In this document: piece by piece, positions 17,856-26,012 of the stretch
How positions within the stretch are numbered: position 1 is the first letter of the stretch
How the letters are laid out: every line of letters begins with the position of its first letter
Source: Pseudalgibacter ostreae
Lineage (GTDB): Bacteria > Bacteroidota > Bacteroidia > Flavobacteriales > Flavobacteriaceae
DNA: 64,000 nt
Direction of reading: 5' to 3'
Assembly (NCBI RefSeq): GCF_042427585.1
Contig: NZ_JBHMFC010000010.1
Coordinates: 107,567-171,566 of the forward strand
Translations under genes and position numbers: made by a program
The notes under the pieces: generated by a model
The model's input: the letters and a program-made list of their open reading frames with translations, nothing else
Told to the model about the DNA's origin: nothing
Databases searched by the model: none

Positions 17856-19766
17856 ATGATGAACATTCACAATTTATCGATTTCATTCCAAGGAGAATAC
17901 CTGTTTGAAGATATTACTTTTAAACTTAGTAATGGCGATAGAATTGGGCTTATTGGAAAAAATGGAGCAGGAAAATCGACTATGCTTAAAATTTTATCTA
18001 AAGAGATGGAACCCGATACGGGGCAAATAGCAGCGGATAAAGAATTGAAAATAGGATTTCTTAAACAAGATATTGATTTTGTTTTAGGCAGAACGGTTTT
18101 GGAGGAAGCTTATGAAGCCTTTACTGAGATTAAACTGTTAGAAGCCCAAATAGACCAGGTAAACGCCCAGCTAGCCGAACGAACCGATTATGAAAGCGAT
18201 GGGTATCATCAGTTGATGGTGGATATAAACGATGTTCAACATCAGTATGAAATTTTAGGCGGTTATAATTACCAAGGAGAAACCGAAAAGATACTTCAGG
18301 GATTGGGGTTTCAGCGTAAAGATTTTAATAAACTTACTGATACATTCTCAGGGGGATGGCGTATGCGTATAGAGCTAGCAAAATTACTGCTCCAAAACAA
18401 TGATGTATTACTCCTGGATGAGCCTACCAATCACTTGGATATAGAGTCTATTATATGGCTGGAAGGGTTTTTAAGGAATTATGCCGGAGCAGTGGCTATT
18501 GTTTCTCACGATAAAATGTTTTTGGATAATGTTACCAATAGAACGATTGAAATTTCTTTAGGACGAATTTATGATTATCCTAAGCCATACTCTAAGTATT
18601 TGGTACTTCGTGAAGAGCTTAGGGGACAACAATTGGCTTCTCAAAAAAATCAACAAAAGCAAATTGAACAAACAGAGAAACTGATTGAGAAATTTCGTGC
18701 CAAAGCATCAAAGGCCACAATGGCACAGTCGCTTATAAAGAAACTCGATAAAATTGATAGAATTGAAGTTGATGAGGACGATAATAGTGTCATGACCTTA
18801 AATTTTCCGGTATCTATTACTCCAGGGAAGGTGGTTGTAGAAGCTGAAAATCTTTCAAAAAGCTATGGTAAAAACCAAGTGTTAAAAGATGTAGAATTAC
18901 TTATAGAGCGTGATAGTAAAACGGCCTTTGTTGGTCAAAACGGACAAGGTAAATCTACTTTGGCAAAAATTATTGTTGGCGATATAAAGTGTGAAGGTAC
19001 TTTAAAGCTCGGACATAATGTGCAGATAGGGTATTTTGCACAAAATCAAGCCGAGTATTTAGATGGAAATAAAACGGTACATGATACTATGATAGACGCT
19101 GCGAATGAAACAAATAGAAGTAAGGTTAGGGACATTTTGGGGTCGTTTTTATTTCGAGGGGACGAGGTTGATAAGTATGTAAAGGTATTGTCTGGAGGTG
19201 AGCGTAACCGTTTGGCTTTGGCGAAACTTATGTTACAGCCCTTTAATGTGCTAATTATGGATGAGCCTACCAATCACTTGGATATTAAATCTAAAAATGT
19301 ATTAAAAGAAGCTCTAAAGCGTTTTCAGGGCACTTTAATATTAGTGTCGCATGACCGTGATTTTCTTCAAGGACTTACAAGTAGTGTTTATGAGTTTAAA
19401 GACCATAAAATAAGAGAGTATTTAGGCGATATCGATTTTTATTTGGAACAGCGAAAGGTGGAAAACTTGCGTGAGGTAGAAAAGCGTACTATAATAAAAG
19501 AAGTTCCTAAAGAAAAAAAGCAGCAGTCTTATGATGACCAAAAAAAGTTAAAATCTTTAAACAATAAGTTGAGTAATGTAGAGTCTAAGATTAATCAATT
19601 AGAACGTGAAATTAAAGCACATGATTTAGAGCTTGAATCTCACTATGACGAGACTGCATCAAAGCCAGGTTTTTTTGATCTTTACCAAAAAAAGAAATTG
19701 GATTTAGATGAATGTATGAAAAAATGGGAAATCATTCAAACGGAAATAGAACAGTTTAACGAGTAG
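17856..19766 (+). CDS. ABC-F family ATPase (ribosome-associated, Uup/EttA-like)
   Basis: A 636-residue protein with two ABC cassettes and no membrane domain. The first has Walker A GKNGAGKST, signature FSGGWRMR and LLDEPTNHLD. The second has Walker A GQNGQGKST, signature LSGGERNR and MDEPTNHLD. A Lys/Glu-rich coiled-coil C-terminus (about residues 560-636) resembles Uup. ABC-F proteins act on the ribosome or translation; resistance paralogues exist, but nothing here marks this one as such. The start could also be the next codon (MM). Confidence 0.92.
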   Translation: MMNIHNLSISFQGEYLFEDITFKLSNGDRIGLIGKNGAGKSTMLKILSKEMEPDTGQIAADKELKIGFLKQDIDFVLGRTVLEEAYEAFTEIKLLEAQIDQVNAQLAERTDYESDGYHQLMVDINDVQHQYEILGGYNYQGETEKILQGLGFQRKDFNKLTDTFSGGWRMRIELAKLLLQNNDVLLLDEPTNHLDIESIIWLEGFLRNYAGAVAIVSHDKMFLDNVTNRTIEISLGRIYDYPKPYSKYLVLREELRGQQLASQKNQQKQIEQTEKLIEKFRAKASKATMAQSLIKKLDKIDRIEVDEDDNSVMTLNFPVSITPGKVVVEAENLSKSYGKNQVLKDVELLIERDSKTAFVGQNGQGKSTLAKIIVGDIKCEGTLKLGHNVQIGYFAQNQAEYLDGNKTVHDTMIDAANETNRSKVRDILGSFLFRGDEVDKYVKVLSGGERNRLALAKLMLQPFNVLIMDEPTNHLDIKSKNVLKEALKRFQGTLILVSHDRDFLQGLTSSVYEFKDHKIREYLGDIDFYLEQRKVENLREVEKRTIIKEVPKEKKQQSYDDQKKLKSLNNKLSNVESKINQLEREIKAHDLELESHYDETASKPGFFDLYQKKKLDLDECMKKWEIIQTEIEQFNE

Positions 19767-19860
19767 CATGTGTTAAAACATGTTGCTTTTCGTCGAATAA
19801 AATAGTTTTTCGTCTGGTTTTAATTTATTTTCGTGAGATAATTAACCAAAACCAATTAAG

Positions 19861-20688
19861 ATGAAGACCTTGAAATTGATGTTCTTTTTTTGTTTAATAA
19901 CCGCCTATTCTTTTGCAAATGTTTCTCCTAGCGAAAAAGAAGCACTATTGGTACTGTACAATGCTACCAATGGGTCTGAATGGAATACTACATGGAATAT
20001 TAAAGCGCCTATTGAAACTTGGCATGGTCTTAAAATAGAAAAAGGGAGAGTTGTAGAGGTCAATTTACCCTTTAATAACCTAGAAGGTACTTTGCCTCAG
20101 GAAATAGGGAATCTTGTTTATTTGAAAAAAATAAACCTGGGATTTAATAAATTAGGTGGAACGCTACCGGCTACTCTCGCGAATTTGAAAGACTTAATTT
20201 CTTTAGAGTTATTTATGAATAAATTTGAAGGGCCTATTCCTTCGGAGTTAGGGGCATTAAAAAAACTAAAATGTTTAAAGTTATACAGTAATAGTTTAAC
20301 GGGTGATATTCCTTCTTCTTTAATGCAACTTAGTAAATTAGAAGAACTTTTATTAGGAAGCAACTTTCTTACGGGGCCCATTCCAAGTGAAATCTATGCT
20401 TTAAAAGAATTAAAAAAATTAAGTTTAATGGATAACAGAATGGATGGCGTTATTCCTGTTGAAATTGCACAACTATCAAGGCTTGAAGAACTTTTGTTAT
20501 CCAGCAATCAGTTTATAGGGGAGGTTCCTATGGAGCTTCTAAATTTAAAAAACTTAAATACTATGATGGTGAGCGACAATAATTTAAATCAAGACTATAC
20601 GAGTGTTTCTGTTAAAAATCCTTCAAAAGGATTAAGGCTTTTAGATATACAAAGTACTGCAGCAAGCATAGATATAGAAAAAGAGTGA
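19861..20688 (+). CDS. Secreted leucine-rich-repeat protein
   Basis: A 275-residue protein with a signal peptide (MKTLKLMFFFCLITAYSFA) and a cap resembling plant-type LRR N-caps (ALLVLYNATNGSEWNTTW). About seven repeats of roughly 24 residues follow, of the type L..L..L.L..N...G.IP.EL. No T9SS C-terminal domain is obvious. It probably mediates surface or periplasmic binding. A terminator follows directly. Confidence 0.85.
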   Translation: MKTLKLMFFFCLITAYSFANVSPSEKEALLVLYNATNGSEWNTTWNIKAPIETWHGLKIEKGRVVEVNLPFNNLEGTLPQEIGNLVYLKKINLGFNKLGGTLPATLANLKDLISLELFMNKFEGPIPSELGALKKLKCLKLYSNSLTGDIPSSLMQLSKLEELLLGSNFLTGPIPSEIYALKELKKLSLMDNRMDGVIPVEIAQLSRLEELLLSSNQFIGEVPMELLNLKNLNTMMVSDNNLNQDYTSVSVKNPSKGLRLLDIQSTAASIDIEKE

Positions 20689-20710
20689 TTTTAAATGTTA
20701 TTTTAATTTG

Positions 20711-20744
20711 AAAAAGCAATACGTTTATGTATTGCTTTTTTTTT
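20711..20744 (+). terminator. Rho-independent terminator after the LRR gene
   Basis: Stem AAAAAGCAATAC (20711-20722) with GTATTGCTTTTT (20729-20740), a 6-nt loop and a continued T-run. It lies 22 bp past the LRR stop and ends just before the CPXCG gene. Confidence 0.85.
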
Positions 20745-20756
20745 ATATTTGACTTT

Positions 20757-20936
20757 ATGAAAGAACATTTTTTTACTTGCCCGCATTGTTGGGAAAACAT
20801 TTCTATGCTTTTAGATAGTTCTGTTTTCGAGCAGTGTTATATCGAAGATTGTGAGGTGTGTTGTAATCCTATTCAGGTGTCTGCACAATTTTTTAACTCG
20901 GAACTTGTGAGTTTTGAGGCAGTTACAATTGGTTGA
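20757..20936 (+). CDS. CPXCG-motif cysteine-rich small protein
   Basis: A 59-residue protein with two zinc-ribbon-type Cys pairs, TCPHCWENI near the N-terminus and CEVCCNPIQV in the middle. This matches the small CPXCG family (PF14255), of unknown function. The ATG at 20757 is chosen over one at 20727 because the latter lies inside the preceding terminator and adds a hydrophobic stretch not in the family. It lies directly upstream of the tRNA promoter. Confidence 0.8.
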   Translation: MKEHFFTCPHCWENISMLLDSSVFEQCYIEDCEVCCNPIQVSAQFFNSELVSFEAVTIG

Positions 20937-20957
20937 TATTTTTTTTTAATTTTATTG

Positions 20958-20987
20958 TTGTAAAAGTCAAAAAGAGTTGTATCTTTG
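20958..20987 (+). promoter_or_regulatory. Promoter of tRNA-fMet
   Basis: TTG (20958-20960) and TATCTTTG (20980-20987) are spaced 19 nt apart, matching the Bacteroidota -33/-7 consensus. The tRNA begins about 70 nt downstream. Confidence 0.7.
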
Positions 20988-21059
20988 CAGTCCCAAACAA
21001 TTAGTTCGGCATTATGAACCGAAAAGTTAAAAGCTAAAAAATTGTTTAAAACCAAATAT

Positions 21060-21135
<76 letters not shown>

Positions 21136-21143
21136 GGAAAGGC

Positions 21144-21174
21144 AAGGCTTCACAGAAATGTGAAGCCTTTTTTA
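21144..21174 (+). terminator. Terminator after tRNA-fMet (ICE-borne)
   Basis: Stem AAGGCTTCAC (21144-21153) and GTGAAGCCTT (21160-21169), 6-nt loop, T-run. It lies inside the ICE just past attL, so the element supplies a terminator for the tRNA it interrupts. The chromosomal one is displaced to 63821-63850. Confidence 0.85.
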
Positions 21175-21177
21175 ATT

Positions 21178-21381
21178 TCATATAGTACAGAATAAGTACA
21201 GAATCAAAGCTTTTTCGATTTGATATTTATTTTGAATCCAAATGATATTATTTTTTAGCAAGAAATAGTATTTTTCATTAATTTCATTTCTAGGAATACC
21301 TAAAATAATCGCTAGTTGTTGCCACAGACCTGTATTCTGTTCAATCGTAATCAAGAAAGAGGAAAAGTTTAGCAGGAATGT
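21178..21381 (-). pseudogene. Open frame without ATG near attL, probable gene remnant
   Basis: A 68-codon open stretch on the minus strand with protein-like composition (NTGLWQQLAIILGIPRNEIN, then KYYFLLKNNIIW). It has no ATG; a TTG is the only plausible start. Its last codons run through the GTACAGAAT repeat. It may be the tail of a lost gene or a small ICE-end protein. I do not recognise it. Confidence 0.25.
21183..21204 (+). repeat. ICE left-end 22-bp repeat (two GTACAGAAT copies)
   Basis: TA followed by GTACAGAAT-AA-GTACAGAAT, identical to 63645-63666 and in the same orientation. It lies 48 bp inside attL. The position and tandem structure suit arm-type integrase or excisionase sites. 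Confidence 0.7.
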
Positions 21382-21559
21382 TCAACTTGTTTTCAATCCT
21401 CAATACAACTTTAACACAACTTATAAATCCATTCAAAATTTTTTAAAACTAATCTGAGGGCGATATGAAATTAGAAAACCGCTTAAGTGTGTTTTAAATG
21501 AATACATTTTTATAAGCATTAGAAGCTTATGCAACAACTACCTGAATTGACTGTAACTT

Positions 21560-22804
21560 TTATTCTATATGCTTTTTGAAAATACTTGTTGCAATATGGC
21601 CACCAAAACCGAAAGTATTACTCATTGCGAAGTTTATTTGTTTTTTTTGTGACTGGTGCAAAGTCAGGTTAAATAAGTCCTTAAATTCGGGCTCAATATC
21701 TATAGAATTGATTGTTGGTGGAACAATATCACTCTGAATAGCTTTAATACAAGCAATCGCTTCAATAGCGCCAGCGGCACCTAACAAGTGACCTGTCATT
21801 GATTTTGTAGCGCTAATGCTTACTTTACTTTGTCTTCCGAAAACCCGTTCTATCGCTTTTAACTCGCTAGCGTCTCCTTGTGGTGTTGATGTAGCGTGTG
21901 TATTTAAATAATCAATTTCATTGGCAGAAATATGGGCATCTTCCAAGGCAGCCATCATTCCCAAATATGCTCCTTCACCTTCGGGGTGGGTTCCTGTAAG
22001 ATGATAGGCGTCTGCTGCCATACCACCACCAGCAATTTCCGCAATAATTGGTGCATTTCGTTTTATGGCGTGTTCATAGCTTTCCAAAATGATAGCACCT
22101 GCTCCTTCTCCCATTACAAAACCGTCCCTATTTATATCAAACGGACGAGAAGCAATTTGTGGATTTTTGTTTTGCGTCGATAATGCTCTAGAAGCATTGA
22201 AACCACCTATAGAACTTTCGGTTATTGATGCTTCTGAACCGCCTGTTATTATCATATCTGCTTTTCCCCAACGTATATAATTAAAAGCATCAATAATAGC
22301 GGTATTTGAAGTAGCACAAGCAGAAACAGTTGTGAAATTTATTCCACGAAGTCCATATTTTATAGAAATGATACCCGAAGCAATATCAACAATCATTTTC
22401 GGAATAAAGAACGGATTGAAACTGGGTCTACCCTCTCCTTGTGCAAATTCAGTTATCTGTTGTTGAAATGTGCTAATACCACCAATTCCCGATCCCCAAA
22501 TAACACCAATCTTATTCTTGTTCAATTCTTCAAAATTGATATGTGCATTTTTAATAGCTTCTTCAACTGAAATTAAAGCGTATTGAGTAAACAAATCATA
22601 TTTTCTTGCTTCTGCTTTTTCAATATGGTCTAGTGGGTCGAAGTCTTTGAGCTCACAAGCAAATTTTGTTTTGAATTTACTAGCATCAAATCTTGTGATA
22701 GCTCTCGCACCGCTCCTCCCTTCAAGTAATGATTTCCAAAAATCATTTACATTATTTCCTATTGGCGTTAATGCGCCCAATCCAGTGATGACTACTCGTT
22801 TCAT
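21560..22804 (-). CDS. fabF: Beta-ketoacyl-ACP synthase II (FabF-like), ICE-borne
   Basis: A 414-residue condensing enzyme that elongates acyl-ACP with malonyl-ACP. The catalytic triad is intact: Cys in VSACATSNT (about residue 165), His in NTHATSTPQGD and His in SMTGHLLGAAG. The glycine-rich C-terminal NTFGFGGH is also present. Complete length. It lies 5 bp downstream of a TetR-type gene on the same strand, inside a mobile element. That suggests regulated accessory use, such as a drug-insensitive duplicate or lipid remodelling. A chromosomal fabF is expected elsewhere in the genome. Confidence 0.93.
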   Translation of the reverse strand: MKRVVITGLGALTPIGNNVNDFWKSLLEGRSGARAITRFDASKFKTKFACELKDFDPLDHIEKAEARKYDLFTQYALISVEEAIKNAHINFEELNKNKIGVIWGSGIGGISTFQQQITEFAQGEGRPSFNPFFIPKMIVDIASGIISIKYGLRGINFTTVSACATSNTAIIDAFNYIRWGKADMIITGGSEASITESSIGGFNASRALSTQNKNPQIASRPFDINRDGFVMGEGAGAIILESYEHAIKRNAPIIAEIAGGGMAADAYHLTGTHPEGEGAYLGMMAALEDAHISANEIDYLNTHATSTPQGDASELKAIERVFGRQSKVSISATKSMTGHLLGAAGAIEAIACIKAIQSDIVPPTINSIDIEPEFKDLFNLTLHQSQKKQINFAMSNTFGFGGHIATSIFKKHIE

Positions 22805-22809
22805 TCTAA

Positions 22810-23361
22810 CTATTGTATTAAATTATTTATGATATTTTCTTTAATATTCCGAAAATCGTGTTGATAAGTAACTCGTGATAATTGTTCTGCACCAAGTATA
22901 TTAGTAATGATCATAAGTGCTTTGTTTCTATCTGACATTTTATATTGAAAAACCCCCTCTTTTTTACCCTCTTTTAATGTACTTGTAAGCCAATTAAGAG
23001 TATTGTCTGTTAGTATCTTCAATGCTGTTTGTACTTCTGGTTCAAATGTGAAATAGTCATTTGCTAGTGAACCTAAAATGCTGATTTTTCCATCAGCTTT
23101 GGCCATTGTATAAACCGAGAGAAACTTTATGATTTTTTGAATCGAATCTAGGTCCGTTACATTTTGTTTGAATTTCTCCAGAAGTATATGATGTTTCTGA
23201 ATTACAGCCATTACTAAAGTGGTTTTGGTGGGGAAATGATAATGAATAGAGGCATTCTTTATATTTAACTCTTTAGATATATCACTAAAACTAAATGCAT
23301 TACAACCTCTTTTTCTTATTAGATCATCTCCAATTGAAATAATTTTATCTCTTGTATTCAT
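22810..23361 (-). CDS. TetR/AcrR family transcriptional regulator
   Basis: A 183-residue repressor-type protein. The N-terminal TetR HTH reads IISIGDDLIRKRGCNAFSFSDI...NIKNASIHYHFPTK (about residues 8-46). The C-terminal ligand domain is not assignable to an inducer. It is the first gene of a two-gene operon with fabF. A palindrome inside its own promoter suggests autoregulation. The -7 box lies only 4 bp from the ATG, so its mRNA is probably leaderless. Confidence 0.9.
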   Translation of the reverse strand: MNTRDKIISIGDDLIRKRGCNAFSFSDISKELNIKNASIHYHFPTKTTLVMAVIQKHHILLEKFKQNVTDLDSIQKIIKFLSVYTMAKADGKISILGSLANDYFTFEPEVQTALKILTDNTLNWLTSTLKEGKKEGVFQYKMSDRNKALMIITNILGAEQLSRVTYQHDFRNIKENIINNLIQ

Positions 23362-23365
23362 ATTG

Positions 23366-23396
23366 CAAATATATATACCTACTAATAGGTAGGCAA
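23366..23396 (-). promoter_or_regulatory. Promoter and operator of tetR-fabF
   Basis: On the minus strand -33 TTG (23394-23396) and -7 TATATTTG (23366-23373) are 20 nt apart. The spacer holds a palindrome TACCTA-CTAA-TAGGTA (23376-23391), ideally placed for a TetR-type repressor. Transcription should start at or next to the ATG (23361). Confidence 0.7.
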
Positions 23397-23519
23397 ATTA
23401 TTTAACTTTTTTAATTTGATATTGAAAAGTTTATGATGAGACGGGGGTATATATCCAATTTAAATAAGGCTCAAAGGTCTCAATTATATCCATTGATAAT
23501 GTATATAAAAAATAGCCAA

Positions 23520-23860
23520 TACGCTTCACTCAGCACATTCCCTCCATTCCGCGAAAGGCTACATTCTGGGCAAAGAGCTTCCCTTAAAAGTCTTGGACAC
23601 CATCCCCAATTTCTCCTTTCCATTTAGGTAACCCTTTCCGATACTCTTGAAAGGAACACTACATTTCCAATCCGAAATCGTGAACGGAGTCCGCTCCATC
23701 GGAATTCCATTAATTCATTTGGTGCCGCTTCCTATGTATTAGTACTTCACAAAAGCCTTTAGACCTACTCCCGCACCCTCACTGTCCATCCCTTTTTTTG
23801 ACAGCAAAATACCAACATTGGGAAGTTGAACGGACTGCATAACCGGTCGTGCCTCCCTTT
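23520..23860. other. Non-coding, GC-richer block of unknown role
   Basis: Between tetR and ssb about 500 bp lack a supported gene. By eye the stretch 23520-23860 is richer in G+C than its surroundings and has possible local stems. One example is TCCGA (23671-23675) with TCGGA (23699-23703), enclosing GGAG-TCCG-CTCC (23686-23697). Reading frames on both strands are interrupted by stops. It could be a structured RNA or a decayed gene. Confidence 0.3.
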
Positions 23861-23929
23861 TATAAGTCCTTATCAATTCCAAATATTGAAACTGTATCAG
23901 CAACAAAAAAAGGTAACAGCGAGGGCGCT

Positions 23930-24037
23930 ATGGGAAGTAAATCTAAAATGAATCTTATGAAATCGTACAAAAACATCAAAAAGGAAGCGGCACCAAAAAA
24001 AAACAAAAAAGGAAAACGCTCAAGATATAATAAGTAA
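23930..24037 (+). CDS. Small very basic protein, hypothetical
   Basis: A 35-residue frame starting MGSKSKMNLMKSYKNIKK and ending in a Lys/Arg-rich tail (KKNKKGKRSRYNK). It lies 75 bp upstream of the ssb ATG on the same strand. The composition suggests nucleic-acid binding. A longer frame from 23849 is possible but reads poorly. I do not recognise it, and it may be untranslated. Confidence 0.3.
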   Translation: MGSKSKMNLMKSYKNIKKEAAPKKNKKGKRSRYNK

Positions 24038-24111
24038 ATCACTTCAAAAAAATAGAAACGCATACTGTCTGAATGGTTCGGACAGCATTATTAACCTTTA
24101 AATATTTTATT

Positions 24112-24456
24112 ATGAGTACTTTAAAAAATCACGTACAGTTAATCGGAAACGTTGGACAGGAACCAACCATTACCAACCTTGAAAGCGGTAAAAAAGTAGC
24201 CCGTTTTTCACTTGCCACAAACGAGTATTACAAAGATTCCAAAGGCGAAAAAGCACAAACTACAGATTGGCACACGGTTGTAGCTTGGGGCAAGACTGCG
24301 GGGATTATCGAAAATTATGTAGGTAAGGGAAAGGAAATAGCCATTACGGGAAAATTAAGAACCCGCACCTATACTACCGATGACGGAAACCAACGCTATG
24401 TAACCGAAGTGGAAGCAAAGGAAGTGCTTTTACTAGGCAATAAAAGCGACAAGTAA
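24112..24456 (+). CDS. ssb: Single-stranded DNA-binding protein, ICE-borne
   Basis: A 114-residue OB-fold protein: HVQLIGNVGQEPTITNLESGKKVARFSLATNE, then the signature TDWHTVVAWGKTAGIIENYVGKGKEIAITGKLRTR. The C-terminus (LLLGNKSDK) lacks the acidic DDDIPF-type tip that recruits partners in host SSB, typical of short mobile-element SSBs. The ATG at 24112 is preferred over one at 24073. It probably coats transferred single strands after conjugation. A terminator separates it from radC. Confidence 0.92.
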   Translation: MSTLKNHVQLIGNVGQEPTITNLESGKKVARFSLATNEYYKDSKGEKAQTTDWHTVVAWGKTAGIIENYVGKGKEIAITGKLRTRTYTTDDGNQRYVTEVEAKEVLLLGNKSDK

Positions 24457-24468
24457 TCCTTAAAATTT

Positions 24469-24505
24469 AAGAGGGCGTTCCCGTGGAAAGTTGCGCCCTC
24501 TTTTA
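24469..24505 (+). terminator. Rho-independent terminator after ssb
   Basis: Stem AAGAGGGCG (24469-24477) and CGCCCTCTT (24494-24502) with a 16-nt loop, then T residues. It starts 13 bp past the ssb stop. Confidence 0.8.
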
Positions 24506-24532
24506 ATTATTAACCCAATTAATAAGTTAACA

Positions 24533-24982
24533 ATGAAAAGCAAAGTTAATGAAATAGCGATAAGTTACAGCGGAAGTTTAAAAGCAAATTTGCTTCCCAA
24601 GATAACCTGTTCCCAAAGTGCCGCAGATTTAGCCTTCAGCCAATGGAACAAAGAAACAATTGAACTGCACGAGACCTTTAAAATAATGTTGCTCAACAAC
24701 GCCAATAAGGTAAAAGGAATATACGAAGCCTCCAACGGAGGAATTACAGGAACTTTAGTGGATGTCCGCATCCTGTTTGCCGTACTCTTAAAGAGCTTGA
24801 CAACCGCAGTAATTTTACTTCACAACCACCCGAGTGGCACTTTAAAACCTAGTGAAGCGGATAAAAACCTGACCGAGAAAATTAAAAAGGCTGGGAAGCT
24901 TTTTGATATCAAGGTTTTAGACCATTTGATACTTTCCCCTGATGGCGATTATTACAGTTTTGCAGATAACGGAATCCTTTAA
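24533..24982 (+). CDS. radC: RadC-like JAB-domain protein
   Basis: A 149-residue protein of the RadC/UPF0758 JAMM family. The metalloprotease-type motif HNHPSGTLKPSEAD is intact. The N-terminal HhH domain of chromosomal RadC is missing, as in most mobile-element copies. Members are frequent in Bacteroidota ICEs and linked loosely to DNA repair; the substrate is unknown. The ATG at 24533 gives the family start (MKSKVNEIAISY). Confidence 0.88.
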   Translation: MKSKVNEIAISYSGSLKANLLPKITCSQSAADLAFSQWNKETIELHETFKIMLLNNANKVKGIYEASNGGITGTLVDVRILFAVLLKSLTTAVILLHNHPSGTLKPSEADKNLTEKIKKAGKLFDIKVLDHLILSPDGDYYSFADNGIL

Positions 24983-24992
24983 ATTGAAAGCT

Positions 24993-25190
24993 ATGATTTA
25001 TTTAAATTTTACCGACTTGAGCGAAGAGACTCAAAACCGACTTTTGGAAGATTCTAAAAAAGATGTGGAACGAAAATTTGGGGAGGACATCCGTAAATAC
25101 GTAAAAGAAAATTATACCAGTTTTGAAACGATGATCGAAGAAGAAGCATTACGGAATTTGTATTCCTACACGTTTGTATTCAATATCTAA
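24993..25190 (+). CDS. Small conserved ICE protein, function unknown
   Basis: A 65-residue acidic protein (MIYLNFTDLSEETQNRLLED...) rich in Glu, Lys and Tyr, predicted helical. It begins 10 bp after radC and is followed by a terminator, so it probably belongs to a short radC transcript. I do not recognise a family. Confidence 0.6.
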   Translation: MIYLNFTDLSEETQNRLLEDSKKDVERKFGEDIRKYVKENYTSFETMIEEEALRNLYSYTFVFNI

Positions 25191-25209
25191 TTTTCAAAAC
25201 TCACTGGGC

Positions 25210-25239
25210 AAACACCTCTCAAATTGTGGGGGTGTTTTT
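25210..25239 (+). terminator. Terminator after the radC unit
   Basis: Stem AAACACC (25210-25216) and GGTGTTT (25231-25237), 14-nt loop, T residues. It marks the start of the intergenic region before the mobilisation genes. Confidence 0.65.
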
Positions 25240-25384
25240 CCCTTTAATCAATTTCAATTCAATAAAAATCATTATCTTTATTTAGCTGAAATTCAGCATT
25301 CAAATTTACGTAGGGTTATCCATTTTTTTACTTTCGCCGATAACCGTACCCATCGAAATAATATATAACAGGAAATTATTTTCT

Positions 25385-25500
25385 TGAAAATGGCAATTGG
25401 ATTTTGATCCAAATTGTACGGAATTTTGTTCGCCTGGGGCGAACGAAAAGGAGTAGCAAGAGGGTAACACGCGATGCGATGTTTAGGACTCCTTGTTGTT
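25385..25500 (+). other. Candidate origin of transfer (oriT)
   Basis: In the 430-bp gap before the mobilisation genes are several inverted repeats. GTTCGCC-tgg-GGCGAAC (25428-25444) is a perfect hairpin. AAGGAGT (25448-25454) pairs with ACTCCTT (25488-25494) around GTAACACGCGATGCGATG. A further imperfect stem lies at 25394-25416. Location next to relaxase genes and hairpin density suit oriT. The nick site cannot be assigned. Confidence 0.45.
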
Positions 25501-25556
25501 TTTAAATTACTGATATTCAGTATTTTAAAAAATTGTAAAATTCTCCACCTCCTACA

Positions 25557-25611
25557 ATTTGCGACAAATGCCCTGTAAAAGCCCATTTTTAGGGAATAAT
25601 TTGCGACAAAT
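25557..25611 (+). repeat. Two 13-bp palindromic repeats upstream of the mobilisation operon
   Basis: ATTTG-CGA-CAAAT occurs at 25557-25569 and 25599-25611, 42 bp apart (about four helical turns). The second ends 9 bp before the MobA/BfmA-like start. They are likely binding sites for a regulator or for the relaxosome accessory protein. Confidence 0.6.
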
Positions 25612-25620
25612 CGGCGAATT

Positions 25621-26001
25621 ATGGACTCATTTATCGGCATCAGGTTCAAAAAGGAAACGGCAAAACGTTTTCAGGAATTTTCAAGGACACACTTCAAATC
25701 ACACACCGAAGCATTGGAAACAATGCTCGACTTTTTCTTCTATAACGAGATTTCACCAAAGGAAAAATTGGGGCCTACTGGTAGGACGATCGAAGCTTCC
25801 CTAAAGAAACGTATCAATGCGGTCATCGCCATAATGCGGGATATGGAAAAGACCCAGACCAAACCCACGGTCGCAATGATAGAATCTCTTTTCCAGACCG
25901 AAGATCCCAGAAAGAAACCGTTAATATTGGAAAAGAAAACGGTCAAAGAAAAACCTAAAGTAAGATTTCAGGAAAAGCAAAACCATAATAACGAACTCTA
26001 A
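25621..26001 (+). CDS. BfmA/BtgA-family mobilisation accessory protein
   Basis: A 126-residue basic protein beginning MDSFIGIRFKKETAKRFQEFSR, reminiscent of ribbon-helix-helix relaxosome proteins and of BfmA/BtgA mobilisation proteins. The C-terminus is Lys-rich. It lies 11 bp upstream of the relaxase gene and next to paired palindromes, so it probably binds oriT and autoregulates. The family name rests on similarity of the N-terminus and context. Confidence 0.7.
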   Translation: MDSFIGIRFKKETAKRFQEFSRTHFKSHTEALETMLDFFFYNEISPKEKLGPTGRTIEASLKKRINAVIAIMRDMEKTQTKPTVAMIESLFQTEDPRKKPLILEKKTVKEKPKVRFQEKQNHNNEL

Positions 26002-26012
26002 TTTCTTGAGCT

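Noticed and set aside
23433..23627. Plus-strand 64-codon frame in the tetR-ssb gap
   Set aside because: Lies in the GC-richer block, with no family pattern and stops soon after; the minus strand is equally open in parts, so neither is supported.
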